NCBI GenBank assembly: GCA_002423245.1
Contig: DIVD01000010.1
Coordinates: 1-21,005 of the forward strand
Reading direction: 5' to 3'
Source: Rhodobacteraceae bacterium UBA6141
Lineage (GTDB): Bacteria; Pseudomonadota; Alphaproteobacteria; Rhodobacterales; Rhodobacteraceae
Length of the DNA: 21,005 bases
Part shown: in pieces, positions 1-7,628 of the stretch
Layout: each line of letters begins with the position of its first letter
Position numbering within the stretch: the stretch's first letter is position 1
The notes under the pieces: generated by a model
Database searches by the model: none
The model's input: the letters and a program-made list of their open reading frames with translations, nothing else
What the model was told of the DNA's origin: nothing
Made by a program: the position numbers and the translations under genes

Positions 1-240
1 GCCTGGTTCAGGGCATCCGGCACGAAGCTGGTGGTCATCGAGGTCGAAACGTGCCAGCCCACGATCTTGCGGGCGAAGACATCGATGAATGAGGAGGGTC
101 AGAAAACGGTCCGGGGGACCGTTTTCCCGCTGAATGGCGACATGGACCATCCCTGCCCATGTCGACACATGGGTGAAATCCGACACCCGGAGCTGGTTGG
201 GCATGGCCGCCACGAACTGCCGGTTGGCCGCCGAGGCGGA
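1..240 (-). pseudogene. IS3-family transposase (OrfB, integrase core) remnant
   Basis: Read on the minus strand, about 232-140 encodes a stretch containing NRQF, VSDFTHV and STWAGMVHVA, and 90-1 encodes FIDVFARKIVGWHVS followed by DALNQ. Together these are the hallmark first-aspartate region of the DDE (rve) domain of IS3-family OrfB transposases. The two parts are in different frames and are separated by a 40-bp insert at 91-130, so the gene is broken. It continues off the left window edge, so whether the C-terminal part is intact cannot be seen. The upstream (N-terminal) boundary lies near 240-275, where the transposase similarity stops and an unrelated plus-strand reading frame begins. Family assignment is by motif recall and is fairly secure; the exact IS name is not known. 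Confidence 0.75.
86..135. repeat. 40-bp palindromic mini-insert with 5-bp direct repeats
   Basis: The 40 bases at 91-130 interrupt the conserved VHVA...IDVF segment of the IS3-type transposase and are flanked on each side by TGAAT (86-90 and 131-135), as a target-site duplication would be. The core is a perfect inverted repeat with 11-bp arms (102-112, GAAAACGGTCC, and its complement at 116-126) around a 3-base GGG loop. It encodes nothing. It resembles a REP/MITE-like palindromic element; whether it is repeated elsewhere in the genome cannot be judged from this window. Confidence 0.6.
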
Positions 241-241
241 T

Positions 242-724
242 GGCCCGGTGGCCGTCGTGCCACCCGGAGCGGAAGCGGAGGCGCTGGTCAGTTCGCTCCG
301 CCCGGCTGGCGGAGAGGCGGATGGCGGCCCGGGGGCGGGGCCCGCGGCCGCTCGGGAGGTGGTCGTGCTGGACGCGGCAGCCCTGCCGCGCGCGTTTTCC
401 GAAGCCTCCGGGGCGCGGCTCTGGCTCGACCGGAATCTGCTTGTGCAAGGCGGACGCCTGCCTCCGGGCCGGGAGGCGGTGGTCTATACCGGCGTCGGCG
501 CGATCCGCGCCGGCCCGGAGGCGCCCCCGCTCGAGACCCATGCCCGGATCGCTGGCGGCATCCTCGCCGAAGTCCTTCTGGCAACGGGGCGAGACTTGAC
601 GCGGGCGGGATTCCTGCGCGCCTTCGGCGCGGCGCATCTGTCCGATTTCGGCCTCGACTACAGCGCCAATGCGCTGACCGGGGGCGCGCCGATCCGGTTC
701 GACGCGCTGGGGTCGCGTCGCTGA
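242..724 (+). pseudogene. 5'-truncated gene, possible C-terminal part of a periplasmic ligand-binding protein
   Basis: An open frame runs to a TGA at 722-724. Its first usable ATG (134) lies inside the IS3 remnant, so the native 5' end is gone and the ORF is chimeric. The residues from about 242 on have good high-GC codon use and read as alternating hydrophobic strands and helices: PVAVVPPG, EVVVLDAAALPRAF, EAVVYTGVGAIRAG, then a helix containing GGILAEVLLATGRDLTRAGFLRAF. This last pattern resembles the C-terminal lobe of branched-chain amino acid type ABC binding proteins (Peripla_BP_6), but the match is weak and made from memory. It could equally be an unrelated conserved protein. It is followed immediately by an IS110 remnant, so it is sandwiched between transposon scars and is probably not functional. 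Confidence 0.4.
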
Positions 725-905
725 CCTTCCGCAAAGGTACCGGCGAAATGAAGAACTTGCGGGATATCCGACGATTGCTGGTGATCGGCGCGACAGCAGT
801 CATCCGCTGGCGACAGGCCGGCGTGCGCCCGCGGGATCCTGGGCCCTCCGTGGTGTGAGGAAGGCCGGCCCGGAACAGCATCGGGCGAGACTCTGCCCAA
901 GGCAT
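725..905 (+). pseudogene. IS110-family transposase C-terminal remnant (frameshifted)
   Basis: In the frame through 749, the translation contains LRDIRRLLVIGATAVIRW. This is the highly recognisable segment of the transposase_20 domain near the C-terminus of IS110/IS1111 transposases (commonly ...QRDIRRLLVIGAMAVIRW...). After IRW the frame runs into a stop near 858, while the next frame gives APAGSW, matching the APxGSW segment that normally follows, so a frameshift has occurred around 820. Similarity fades by about 905. No terminal repeat or start is visible; this is a scar. Confidence 0.6.
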
Positions 906-1099
906 GACGGCGTCGATCTCGACCCAGGGGGCCCTTCCTGGGGTCCAGGCCCGGCTGGGTTTGCAAGATCAGAGAAACCCGTCTGTGCCATCGTCGCATC
1001 CCAAGCAGCCGGATGCCCCTGCTTCAGACCGCAGCGGCACGGGGGCAAATTTTTCTTGGTGCCCTGGAGTTTCGAGGTGACCTGGAATCGTTCCAAACC
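906..1099. other. Intergenic stretch between IS110 scar and nfu promoter
   Basis: I see no coding or RNA signal. The only structure noted is an imperfect inverted repeat (GACCCAGG at 921-928 against CCTGGGGTC at 937-945) without a T-tract, so it is not called a terminator. Confidence 0.4.
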
Positions 1100-1128
1100 T
1101 TGACTTGCCGCCGCCCCGGCCGCATATC
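1100..1128 (+). promoter_or_regulatory. Putative sigma-70 promoter of the nfu-tsaB-rimI operon
   Basis: TTGACT (1100-1105) is followed by a 17-base spacer and CATATC (1123-1128). The -35 is near consensus; the -10 is weak. Transcription would begin near 1135, leaving a short leader with GGAGG at 1142-1146 before the ATG at 1154. Confidence 0.45.
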
Positions 1129-1153
1129 TGCAACTCACCCCGGAGGCTTTCAC

Positions 1154-1717
1154 ATGTTCATCCAGACCGAATCCACCCCGAACCCCGCCACGCTGAAATT
1201 CCTGCCGGGGCTGACCGTTCTGGAAATGGGCACGGCGGATTTCCCCAGCGCCGAAGCGGCGGCGAAATCCCCGCTGGCGCGGCGGATCTTCGCGGTCGGT
1301 GGCGTCACCGGCGTGTTCTTCGGTACCGATTTCGTGACGGTGACCAAGGCCGAGGACATGGCCTGGGAGCATGTGAAACCGGCGATCCTTGGCGCGATCA
1401 TGGAGCATTTCCAGTCCGGCGCGCCGGTGCTGGAGGGCGAGGGCGCGCCAGATGGCGGGCATGCCGCGCATGACGGCGCCGATGGCGAGATTGTCAAGCA
1501 GATCAAGGATCTGCTGGATAGCCGGGTGCGGCCTGCCGTGGCGCAGGATGGCGGCGACATCACCTTTCACGGCTTCGACCGCGGCGTCGTCTACCTGCAC
1601 ATGCAGGGCGCCTGCGCGGGCTGCCCCTCCTCGACGCTGACGCTGAAGATGGGGATCGAGAACCTCTTGCGCCATTACATCCCCGAGGTGATCGAGGTCC
1701 GGCCGGTGGCTGCCTGA
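1154..1717 (+). CDS. nfuA: NifU-family Fe-S cluster scaffold/carrier (Nfu type)
   Basis: This 187-residue protein starts with MFIQTESTPNP, the signature beginning of the Nfu N-terminal domain (about 1-90). After a short Gly/Asp/His-rich linker (about 97-111) it ends with a NifU C-terminal domain (about 112-187). The cluster-binding CxxC (Cys154-Ala-Gly-Cys157) is intact in the context QGACAGCPSS. Proteins of this layout assemble or carry [4Fe-4S] clusters to target enzymes as a homodimer in the cytoplasm. The ATG at 1154 is chosen because GGAGG lies 7 bases upstream and the family begins here; an upstream in-frame extension to 1013 has no family support. It is followed 3 bases later by tsaB, in one transcription unit. 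The family is clear; the symbol nfuA is given by similarity of layout and may be annotated simply as NifU family in relatives. Confidence 0.9.
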   Translation: MFIQTESTPNPATLKFLPGLTVLEMGTADFPSAEAAAKSPLARRIFAVGGVTGVFFGTDFVTVTKAEDMAWEHVKPAILGAIMEHFQSGAPVLEGEGAPDGGHAAHDGADGEIVKQIKDLLDSRVRPAVAQDGGDITFHGFDRGVVYLHMQGACAGCPSSTLTLKMGIENLLRHYIPEVIEVRPVAA

Positions 1718-1720
1718 GCC

Positions 1721-2392
1721 TTGCCCGAACAAGCCTTGCCAGCACCGCTGATCCTGGCCTTCGACACATCGGCCGCGCATTGCGCGGCCGCCTTGCTGCG
1801 CGGCGCGGCGCTTCTCGCGGCGCGGCTGGAGCCTATGGCGAAGGGGCAGGCCGAACGGCTGATGCCGCTGCTGGAGGAGGTTCTGGCCGAGGCTGGCGCC
1901 GGCTGGCGCGATCTGGATGCGCTGGCCGTCGGCATCGGTCCGGGCAATTTCACCGGCATCCGCATCTCGGTCGCGGCGGCGCGGGGGCTGGCGCTGGCGC
2001 TGCGCGTGCCGGCCATCGGCGTCGGCACGCTGGAGGCGCTGGCGCTGGGACTGCCGCGGCCGGTGCTGGCGCTGACCGATGCGCGGCGCGGCGATCTTCA
2101 TGCGCAGGGCTTCGGCACGGACCCGGCAGAGCCGCGGCGGATGGCGGCGGCGGCGCTGGCCGGGGATGTGCCGGACGGGCTGGCGCTCGTCGGGGCGGGC
2201 GCCGCGGTTCTGCGGGCGCTGCGCCCGGATCTGCCCGAACTGCCCCCCGCCCTGCCGCTGGCCGAGGCCATGGCGCGCATCGCGGCCGCGCGCCTTGCCT
2301 GCGCTGCGCTCCTGCCCCGGCCCGCGCCGCTCTACCTGCGCAGCGCCGATGCTGCCCCTGCCGCGGACGCGCCGCCGGTGCTGCTGCCATGA
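1721..2392 (+). CDS. tsaB: tRNA threonylcarbamoyladenosine biosynthesis protein TsaB
   Basis: This 223-residue ASKHA-fold protein contains the N-terminal LAFDTS motif (about 12-17) and the strongly conserved VGIGPGNFTGIRI segment (about 70-82), both diagnostic of TsaB (YeaZ). TsaB partners with TsaD and TsaE to transfer the threonylcarbamoyl group to A37 of ANN-decoding tRNAs; TsaB itself is a non-catalytic scaffold. The start is a TTG at 1721, three bases after the nfu stop; a second TTG at 1736 (LPAPLILAFDTS) is an alternative, and no ATG fits. The stop overlaps the rimI start as ATGA (2389-2392), indicating translational coupling. The tsaB-rimI pairing is common in Proteobacteria and supports both calls. 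Confidence 0.92.
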   Translation: MPEQALPAPLILAFDTSAAHCAAALLRGAALLAARLEPMAKGQAERLMPLLEEVLAEAGAGWRDLDALAVGIGPGNFTGIRISVAAARGLALALRVPAIGVGTLEALALGLPRPVLALTDARRGDLHAQGFGTDPAEPRRMAAAALAGDVPDGLALVGAGAAVLRALRPDLPELPPALPLAEAMARIAAARLACAALLPRPAPLYLRSADAAPAADAPPVLLP

Positions 2393-2820
2393 CCGAACGC
2401 AACGCCGAGGCGCTTGCGGCGCTGCACGCGGCCTGCTTCACCGTGCCCCGGCCCTGGGGCGCGGCCGAGTTCGCACAGCTGCTGGCCCGCGCCGATACCT
2501 TCGTGCTGCATGAGCCTGCGGGCGTCTTGCTGGGCCGCGCGCTGGCGGGCGAGGCGGAACTGCTGACGCTCGCCGTCGCTCCGGTCCTGCGCCGCAGCGG
2601 CACCGGCGCGCGGCTGGTCCGGCGCTTTCTGGCCGAGGCGGCGGCGCGCGGGGCGGACACCGCGTTTCTGGAGGTGGCCGAGGACAACGCCCCCGCCCGC
2701 GCGCTGTACGACAAGGCGGGCTTTGCCGCCGCTGGCCGGCGGCGCGGCTATTATGCCCATCCGGACGGGCGCAAGGTGGACGCGCTTGTGATGACGCGGG
2801 CGATCTGCGCGCAGGTGTGA
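2389..2820 (+). CDS. rimI: GNAT N-acetyltransferase, RimI-like (ribosomal protein S18 alanine acetyltransferase)
   Basis: This 143-residue GNAT-fold protein carries the acetyl-CoA pyrophosphate loop as RRSGTGARL (about 67-75), preceded by the AELLTLAV strand. The C-terminal motif is EDNAPARALYDKAGF followed by RRRGYY, where the tyrosines sit as in RimI. RimI acetylates the N-terminal alanine of ribosomal protein S18. The start ATG overlaps the tsaB stop by four bases, the usual tsaB-rimI arrangement. Its N-terminus is compact compared with E. coli RimI, but all core motifs are present. Generic GNAT activity on another substrate cannot be excluded; the context favours RimI. Confidence 0.85.
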   Translation: MTERNAEALAALHAACFTVPRPWGAAEFAQLLARADTFVLHEPAGVLLGRALAGEAELLTLAVAPVLRRSGTGARLVRRFLAEAAARGADTAFLEVAEDNAPARALYDKAGFAAAGRRRGYYAHPDGRKVDALVMTRAICAQV

Positions 2821-2884
2821 GGGCCCCCGCGGCGCCCGGGCCGGGCAAGTCCCCGAGGGCGGATGCGGATGCGGCGAATAGCTA

Positions 2885-2913
2885 TTGACCGTTTTCCCGA
2901 TCACGGCCCTAAT
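2885..2913 (+). promoter_or_regulatory. Putative sigma-70 promoter of the nucleoside uptake operon
   Basis: TTGACC (2885-2890), a 17-base spacer and CCTAAT (2908-2913) lie in the 178-bp gap after rimI, about 85 bases before the start of the binding-protein gene. This is the best promoter-like sequence in the gap and marks a new transcription unit. No operator palindrome or riboswitch was recognised in the leader. Confidence 0.45.
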
Positions 2914-2998
2914 CCCACCCGGATCCGCAAGAGATCGCGTCTTCACCCCGGGGCGGCCAGGCGACCGGCCAGACCCCCGACCAAACCGGGAGTTCTCC

Positions 2999-3988
2999 AT
3001 GAGCCTGATGACACGTTTCACTGGCGCCGCCGCGATGCTGGCGCTGACCGCAGGCGCGGCGCTGGCGGACCCGGCGCTCATCTACGATCTTGGCGGCAAG
3101 TTCGACAAATCCTTCAACGAGGCCGCCTTCACGGGCGCCGAGCGTTGGGCGGAGGAGACCGGCGGCACCTACCGCGAGCTGGAAATGCAGTCCGAGGCAC
3201 AGCGCGAACAGGCGCTGCGCCGCCTGGCCGAGGCAGGCTTCAACCCGATCGTGATGACCGGCTTTGCCTTTGGCGACGTGCTGAACTCGGTCGCGCCCGA
3301 CTACCCGGACACCCGGTTCGCGATCATCGACATGGTGGTGGAACAGCCCAACGTGCGATCGGTGGTGTTTGCCGAGGAGCAGGGATCCTACCTGGTGGGC
3401 ATGATGGCGGCGATGGCGTCGAAGTCGGGCACCGTCGGCTTCATCGGCGGGATGGACATTCCGCTGATCCGCAAGTTCGCCTGCGGGTATGTGCAGGGCG
3501 TGAAGGCGGTGAACCCCGACGCGACCGTGATCCAGAACATGACCGGCACCACCCCCGCCGCCTGGAGCGACCCGGTGAAGGGCGCTGAGCTTGCCATCTC
3601 GCAGCACGCGCAGGGCGCGGACGTGATCTATGCGGCGGCGGGCGGCACCGGGATCGGGGTTCTGCAGGCGGCGGCGGATGAGGGGATCCTCTCGATCGGC
3701 GTCGACAGCAACCAGAACCACCTCTTTCCCGGCAAGGTGCTGACCTCGATGGTCAAGCGCGTGGACAACTCGGTCCATGAGGCGTTCAGCGCCGGTGTCG
3801 CGCTGGAACCCGGCGTCTTCGTGATGGACCTTGCCAATGACGGCGTCGGCTATGCGCTCGACGAGAACAACGCCGGACTGGTCACCCCCGGGATGAAGGC
3901 CGCGGTGGACGAGGCGACCGCCAGGATCGTCTCGGGCGAGATCGAGGTGCATGACTACATGACGGACAACAGCTGCCCGGTGAAATGA
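2999..3988 (+). CDS. BMP/PnrA-family periplasmic nucleoside-binding protein (ABC transporter)
   Basis: This 329-residue protein starts with a Sec signal peptide (about 1-23, cleavage after AALA). No lipobox cysteine is present, so it is a soluble periplasmic protein, unlike the lipoprotein BMPs of Gram-positives and spirochaetes. The mature part matches the basic membrane protein (Bmp/PnrA/Med) fold: GGKFDKSFNEAAFTGA at about 31-46 is the conserved GG..DkSFN...G motif, and later GFIGGMDIPLIRKF, YAAAGGTGIGVLQAA and GVDSNQN are family landmarks. Relatives bind purine or other nucleosides and feed the ABC importer encoded downstream. The ATG at 2999 has GGGAG 6 bases upstream and gives a complete signal peptide. 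The gene starts the operon and is followed 6 bases later by the ATPase. A purine nucleoside ligand is inferred from punA at the operon end. Confidence 0.9.
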   Translation: MSLMTRFTGAAAMLALTAGAALADPALIYDLGGKFDKSFNEAAFTGAERWAEETGGTYRELEMQSEAQREQALRRLAEAGFNPIVMTGFAFGDVLNSVAPDYPDTRFAIIDMVVEQPNVRSVVFAEEQGSYLVGMMAAMASKSGTVGFIGGMDIPLIRKFACGYVQGVKAVNPDATVIQNMTGTTPAAWSDPVKGAELAISQHAQGADVIYAAAGGTGIGVLQAAADEGILSIGVDSNQNHLFPGKVLTSMVKRVDNSVHEAFSAGVALEPGVFVMDLANDGVGYALDENNAGLVTPGMKAAVDEATARIVSGEIEVHDYMTDNSCPVK

Positions 3989-3994
3989 CCCGGC

Positions 3995-5578
3995 ATGGAG
4001 CAGGTGCAGACAGCGGAGCAGCGGGCGGCGGATCGGTTTTCGGCGGATCGGTTGGCGGCGGCCACGCCCGCCATCGAACTCCGCGGCATCTCCAAGGCCT
4101 TCGGGCCGGTGCAGGCGAACCGCAACATCTCGATCCGGGTGATGCCGGGGACCATCCACGGCATCATCGGCGAGAACGGCGCCGGCAAGTCCACGCTGAT
4201 GTCGATCCTCTACGGCTTCTACAGGGCCGATGCCGGGCAGATCCTGATCGGCGGCAGAGAGGTGCAGATCACGGGCAGCCAGGCCGCGATCCGCGCCGGG
4301 ATCGGCATGGTGTTCCAGCACTTCAAGCTGGTGCCGAATTTCACCGTGCTGGAAAACGTCATCCTGGGCGCCGAGGAGGGCGCGCTGCTGCGCCCCGGCC
4401 TTGCCAGGGCGCGGGCCAGCCTGCGGCAACTGGCGCGGGATTACGAGCTGGAGGTGAACCCGGATGCCGTGGTCGAGGAGCTTTCAGTCGGCCACCAGCA
4501 GCGGGTGGAGATTCTCAAGGCGCTCTACCGGCAGGCCGATATCCTGATCCTCGACGAACCCACGGGTGTGCTGACGCCCGCCGAGGCCGACCACCTGTTC
4601 CGCATCCTGCGCGGGCTGCGCGACCAGGGAAAGACCATCATCCTGATCACCCACAAGCTGCGCGAGATCATGGAGATCACCGACACCGTCAGCGTGATGC
4701 GGCGCGGCGAGATGACCGCGACGGTGACCACGGCCGAGACCGGCCCCGAAGAACTGGCCGAACTGATGGTCGGCCGCAAGGTGCTGCTGCAGGTGCCGAA
4801 GGGGCCTGCCAATCCGGGCGCGGTGGTGCTGTCGGTCGAGAACCTGCGCATGGTGGATGGCGACGGGGTAGAGCGGCTGAAGGGCATTTCCTTGCAGATC
4901 CGCGCCGGAGAGATCCTCGGCATCGCAGGGGTTGCCGGCAACGGGCAATCCGAACTTCTGAAGATTCTCGGCGGCTTTGGCCGGGGCACCGGCCGCATCA
5001 CCGTGAACGGCGTGCCGGTGGACGTGACGGGGCGCCGCTCCGATGGCCAGACCAGCCGCGCGCTTGGCATCGCCCATGTGCCCGAGGACCGCCAGCAGCT
5101 TGGCCTGATCATGGATTTCACCGCGTGGGAGAACATGGCCTTCGGCTATCACCACGCGCCGGAATACCAGAAGAACGCCCTGCTGATGGACAACGCCGCG
5201 CTGATGGCCGCCACCGCCGAAAAGATGCAACGCTTCGACGTGCGCCCGCCGGTCCCGACGCTGGCGGCCCGGAGCTTTTCGGGCGGCAACCAGCAGAAGA
5301 TCGTTCTGGCGCGCGAGATCGAGCGCAACCCCGACCTCTTGCTCGTCGGTCAGCCGACGCGGGGCGTCGATATCGGCGCCATCGAGTTCATCCACCGGCA
5401 GATCGTCGCGTTGCGCGACGCGGGCAAGGCGGTGCTGCTGGTCTCGGTCGAACTGGACGAGATCCTGTCGCTTTCGGACCGCATCGCGGTGATGTTCGAC
5501 GGGCGGATCATGGGCGAGCGGCTGCCCTCCGAAACGGATGAGCGCGCCCTGGGCCTGCTGATGGCGGGGGTGGAATGA
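3995..5578 (+). CDS. Nucleoside ABC importer ATP-binding protein (two fused ATPase domains)
   Basis: This 527-residue cytoplasmic protein has tandem ABC domains, as in sugar and nucleoside importers of the YufO/NupA/MglA type. Domain 1 has Walker A GENGAGKST (59-67), Q-loop FQHF (107-110), signature LSVGHQQR (163-170) and Walker B ILILDEPT (183-190). Domain 2 (from about 280) has a degenerate Walker A (GVAGNGQSE), an intact signature (SFSGGNQQK) and Walker B followed by GQPTRGVD, where the usual catalytic Glu is Gln. Such asymmetry is normal for the second half in this family. It starts 6 bases after the binding-protein stop and its own stop overlaps the next ATG (ATGA at 5575-5578). Its role is to power the two permeases that follow. 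Confidence 0.93.
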   Translation: MEQVQTAEQRAADRFSADRLAAATPAIELRGISKAFGPVQANRNISIRVMPGTIHGIIGENGAGKSTLMSILYGFYRADAGQILIGGREVQITGSQAAIRAGIGMVFQHFKLVPNFTVLENVILGAEEGALLRPGLARARASLRQLARDYELEVNPDAVVEELSVGHQQRVEILKALYRQADILILDEPTGVLTPAEADHLFRILRGLRDQGKTIILITHKLREIMEITDTVSVMRRGEMTATVTTAETGPEELAELMVGRKVLLQVPKGPANPGAVVLSVENLRMVDGDGVERLKGISLQIRAGEILGIAGVAGNGQSELLKILGGFGRGTGRITVNGVPVDVTGRRSDGQTSRALGIAHVPEDRQQLGLIMDFTAWENMAFGYHHAPEYQKNALLMDNAALMAATAEKMQRFDVRPPVPTLAARSFSGGNQQKIVLAREIERNPDLLLVGQPTRGVDIGAIEFIHRQIVALRDAGKAVLLVSVELDEILSLSDRIAVMFDGRIMGERLPSETDERALGLLMAGVE

Positions 5579-6663
5579 CCCGGATGCCAGGATGGGCCGA
5601 TGTCGCCCTGATCCCGCTGCTGAACCTCCTCATCGCCTTCGCGATGTCCGGGCTGGTGATCCTCGCCATCGGCGAGAACCCCTGGGCGGCGCTGAAGATC
5701 ATGGTCAGCGGCGCGCTGGGGTCGTCCTATGGCTGGGGCTTCACGCTCTACTATGCGACCAGCTTCATCTTCACCGGCCTCGCGGTTGCCGTCGCCAGTC
5801 ACGCGGGGCTGTTCAACATCGGCGGCGAGGGGCAGGCGACGCTTGGCGGCCTTGGCGTCGCCATGGTCGCCCTCGCCTTGCCATGGCCGCACTGGTCGCT
5901 GGCGCTGCTGGCCGCGAGCCTTGGCGCCGCGGCCTTCGGCGCGGCATGGGCGGCGGTCCCCGCCTGGCTTCAGGCGAAACGCGGCAGCCATATCGTGATC
6001 ACCACCATCATGTTCAACTTCATCGCCGCCTCGTTGCTGAACTACCTGCTGGTCAACGTGATGCGCCCGGTCGGCAGCATGGACCCGGCCTCGGCCCGCT
6101 TTCCCGAGGGGGCGGCGCTGCCGACGCTGAACGGCATGGCGGCCGGCATCGGCATCGTCTGGGGCAGGAACACGCCCGCCAACATCTCGTTCTTCCTTGC
6201 ACTGCTGTGCTGCCTTGCGGTCTGGGTGATGATCTGGCGCACCCGGCTCGGCTACCAGATCCGCGCCTTCGGCAAGTCCGGGCCCGCCGCCCTCTATGCC
6301 GGGATCAGCCCGGTGCGCATCACCATGTATGCCATGCTGATCTCGGGCGGGCTCGCGGGGCTGATGGCGGTCAACAACGTGATGGGCGAGGCGGAACGGC
6401 TGGTCCTCAACGCGGTGGAGGGCGCGGGCTTCATCGGCATCGCGGTCGCGCTGATGGGGCGCAACCATCCCTTCGGGGTGCTGCTGGCCGCGCTGCTGTT
6501 CGGCTTTCTCTATCAGGGCGGGGGCGAGCTGGCGCTGTGGACGGCCATCCCGCGCGAGATGATCACCGTCATTCAGGCGCTGGTGATCCTGTTCACCGGC
6601 GCGCTGGACAACATGGTCCGCGCCCCGGTGGAACGGATGTTTGCGCGCAGGGCGGGGCGGTGA
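5575..6663 (+). CDS. Nucleoside ABC importer permease 1 (BPD_transp_2 family)
   Basis: This 362-residue polytopic membrane protein has many hydrophobic segments, beginning with one at about 11-32. The signature ASHAGLFNIGGEGQATLGG (about 76-94) matches the conserved 'G.fNIG.EGq...G' loop of nucleoside and branched-chain amino acid type permeases. The C-terminal half carries GEAERLVLNAVEGAGFIGIAVALMGRNHPFGVLLAALLFG, also typical. It starts on an ATG overlapping the ATPase stop and ends sharing one base with the second permease (TGATG), so the operon is strongly coupled. With permease 2 it should form the heterodimeric channel of the importer. It corresponds to YufP/NupB-type subunits, the longer of the pair. 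Confidence 0.92.
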   Translation: MTRMPGWADVALIPLLNLLIAFAMSGLVILAIGENPWAALKIMVSGALGSSYGWGFTLYYATSFIFTGLAVAVASHAGLFNIGGEGQATLGGLGVAMVALALPWPHWSLALLAASLGAAAFGAAWAAVPAWLQAKRGSHIVITTIMFNFIAASLLNYLLVNVMRPVGSMDPASARFPEGAALPTLNGMAAGIGIVWGRNTPANISFFLALLCCLAVWVMIWRTRLGYQIRAFGKSGPAALYAGISPVRITMYAMLISGGLAGLMAVNNVMGEAERLVLNAVEGAGFIGIAVALMGRNHPFGVLLAALLFGFLYQGGGELALWTAIPREMITVIQALVILFTGALDNMVRAPVERMFARRAGR

Positions 6664-7628
6664 TGGATCCGGATACCCTGATCCAGATCCTCGATTCCGC
6701 CGTGCGGCTGGGCACACCGCTGCTGCTGGCCTGCCTGGCCGGGCTCTTTTCGGAACGCGCCGGCATCTTCGACATCGGGCTGGAAGGCAAGATGCTGATG
6801 GCGGCGTTCTTTTCGGGCGCCGTCGCCGCTGTCACCGGATCGGTCTGGCCGGGTCTGCTGGCGGGCGTCTGTTCCTCGATGGTGCTGTCGGCGATCCATG
6901 GCGCGGCCTCGATCACCTTTCGCGGCAATCAGCTGATTTCGGGGGTGGCGATCAACTTCCTTGCCTCGGGCCTCACGGTGCTGATCGGGCAGAACTGGTT
7001 CCGGCTGGGCGGGCGCACCCCGCCGCTGACCGGGGACGGGCGCTTCTCGCCCATCACCCTGCCGTTCGCCGAGGCGCTGCGCGAGGTGCCCGTGATCGGT
7101 CCGATCTACCATGGCCTGATCTCGGGCCACTCCTTCCTCGTCTATGTCGCTTTCGCCGCTGTTCCCGCCTCGTGGTGGCTGCTGTATCGCACCCGGTTCG
7201 GCCTGCGGCTGCGCGCGGTGGGCGAGACTCCGGCGGCGGTGGATACGGCGGGGATTTCCGTGGTGCGGATGCGCTATGCCGCCGTGATGATCTGCGGGGT
7301 GCTGACCGGGCTGGCGGGCGCCTACCTTGCCACCGCGCTCTCGGCCGGATTTGTGAAGGAAATGACGGCGGGGCGCGGCTACATTGCCCTTGCCGCGTTG
7401 ATTTTCGCCAAGTGGCGCCCGGTGCCGGCGCTTGGCGCGACGATGCTGTTCGGCCTGCTGGAGGCCATCGCCAACCGCTACCAGAACATCGACCTCGGCG
7501 GCGTGGTGCTGCCGGTGCAATTCATGCAGGCCCTGCCCTATATCCTGACCGTGGTGATCCTTGCCGGCTTCATCGGCAAGGCGACGCCGCCGCGGGCCGG
7601 GGGCGAGGCCTATGTCAAGGAACGCTGA
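6663..7628 (+). CDS. Nucleoside ABC importer permease 2 (BPD_transp_2 family)
   Basis: This 321-residue membrane protein is the shorter partner of the preceding permease. It carries the family loop as GLFSERAGIFDIGLEGKMLMAAFF (about 20-43) and a C-terminal hydrophobic half with AGRGYIALAALIFAKWRPVPALGA, characteristic of the YufQ/NupC-type subunit. The ATG shares its first base with the upstream stop codon. The stop codon is immediately followed by the ATG of the phosphorylase gene with no gap. It is expected to sit in the inner membrane as half of the transmembrane channel. Confidence 0.92.
   Translation: MDPDTLIQILDSAVRLGTPLLLACLAGLFSERAGIFDIGLEGKMLMAAFFSGAVAAVTGSVWPGLLAGVCSSMVLSAIHGAASITFRGNQLISGVAINFLASGLTVLIGQNWFRLGGRTPPLTGDGRFSPITLPFAEALREVPVIGPIYHGLISGHSFLVYVAFAAVPASWWLLYRTRFGLRLRAVGETPAAVDTAGISVVRMRYAAVMICGVLTGLAGAYLATALSAGFVKEMTAGRGYIALAALIFAKWRPVPALGATMLFGLLEAIANRYQNIDLGGVVLPVQFMQALPYILTVVILAGFIGKATPPRAGGEAYVKER

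Noticed and set aside
2888..2900. GACCGTTTTCCCG in the nucleoside operon promoter equals part of the palindromic mini-insert (117-129).
   Set aside because: Only a 13-base half-site without the palindrome; a match of this length between two places in a 21-kb GC-rich window is expected by chance.
5300..5400. Gln in place of the catalytic Glu (GQPTRGVD) in the second ATPase domain.
   Set aside because: This is the usual state of the degenerate second half in nucleoside-type ABC ATPases, so it is not a sign of decay.
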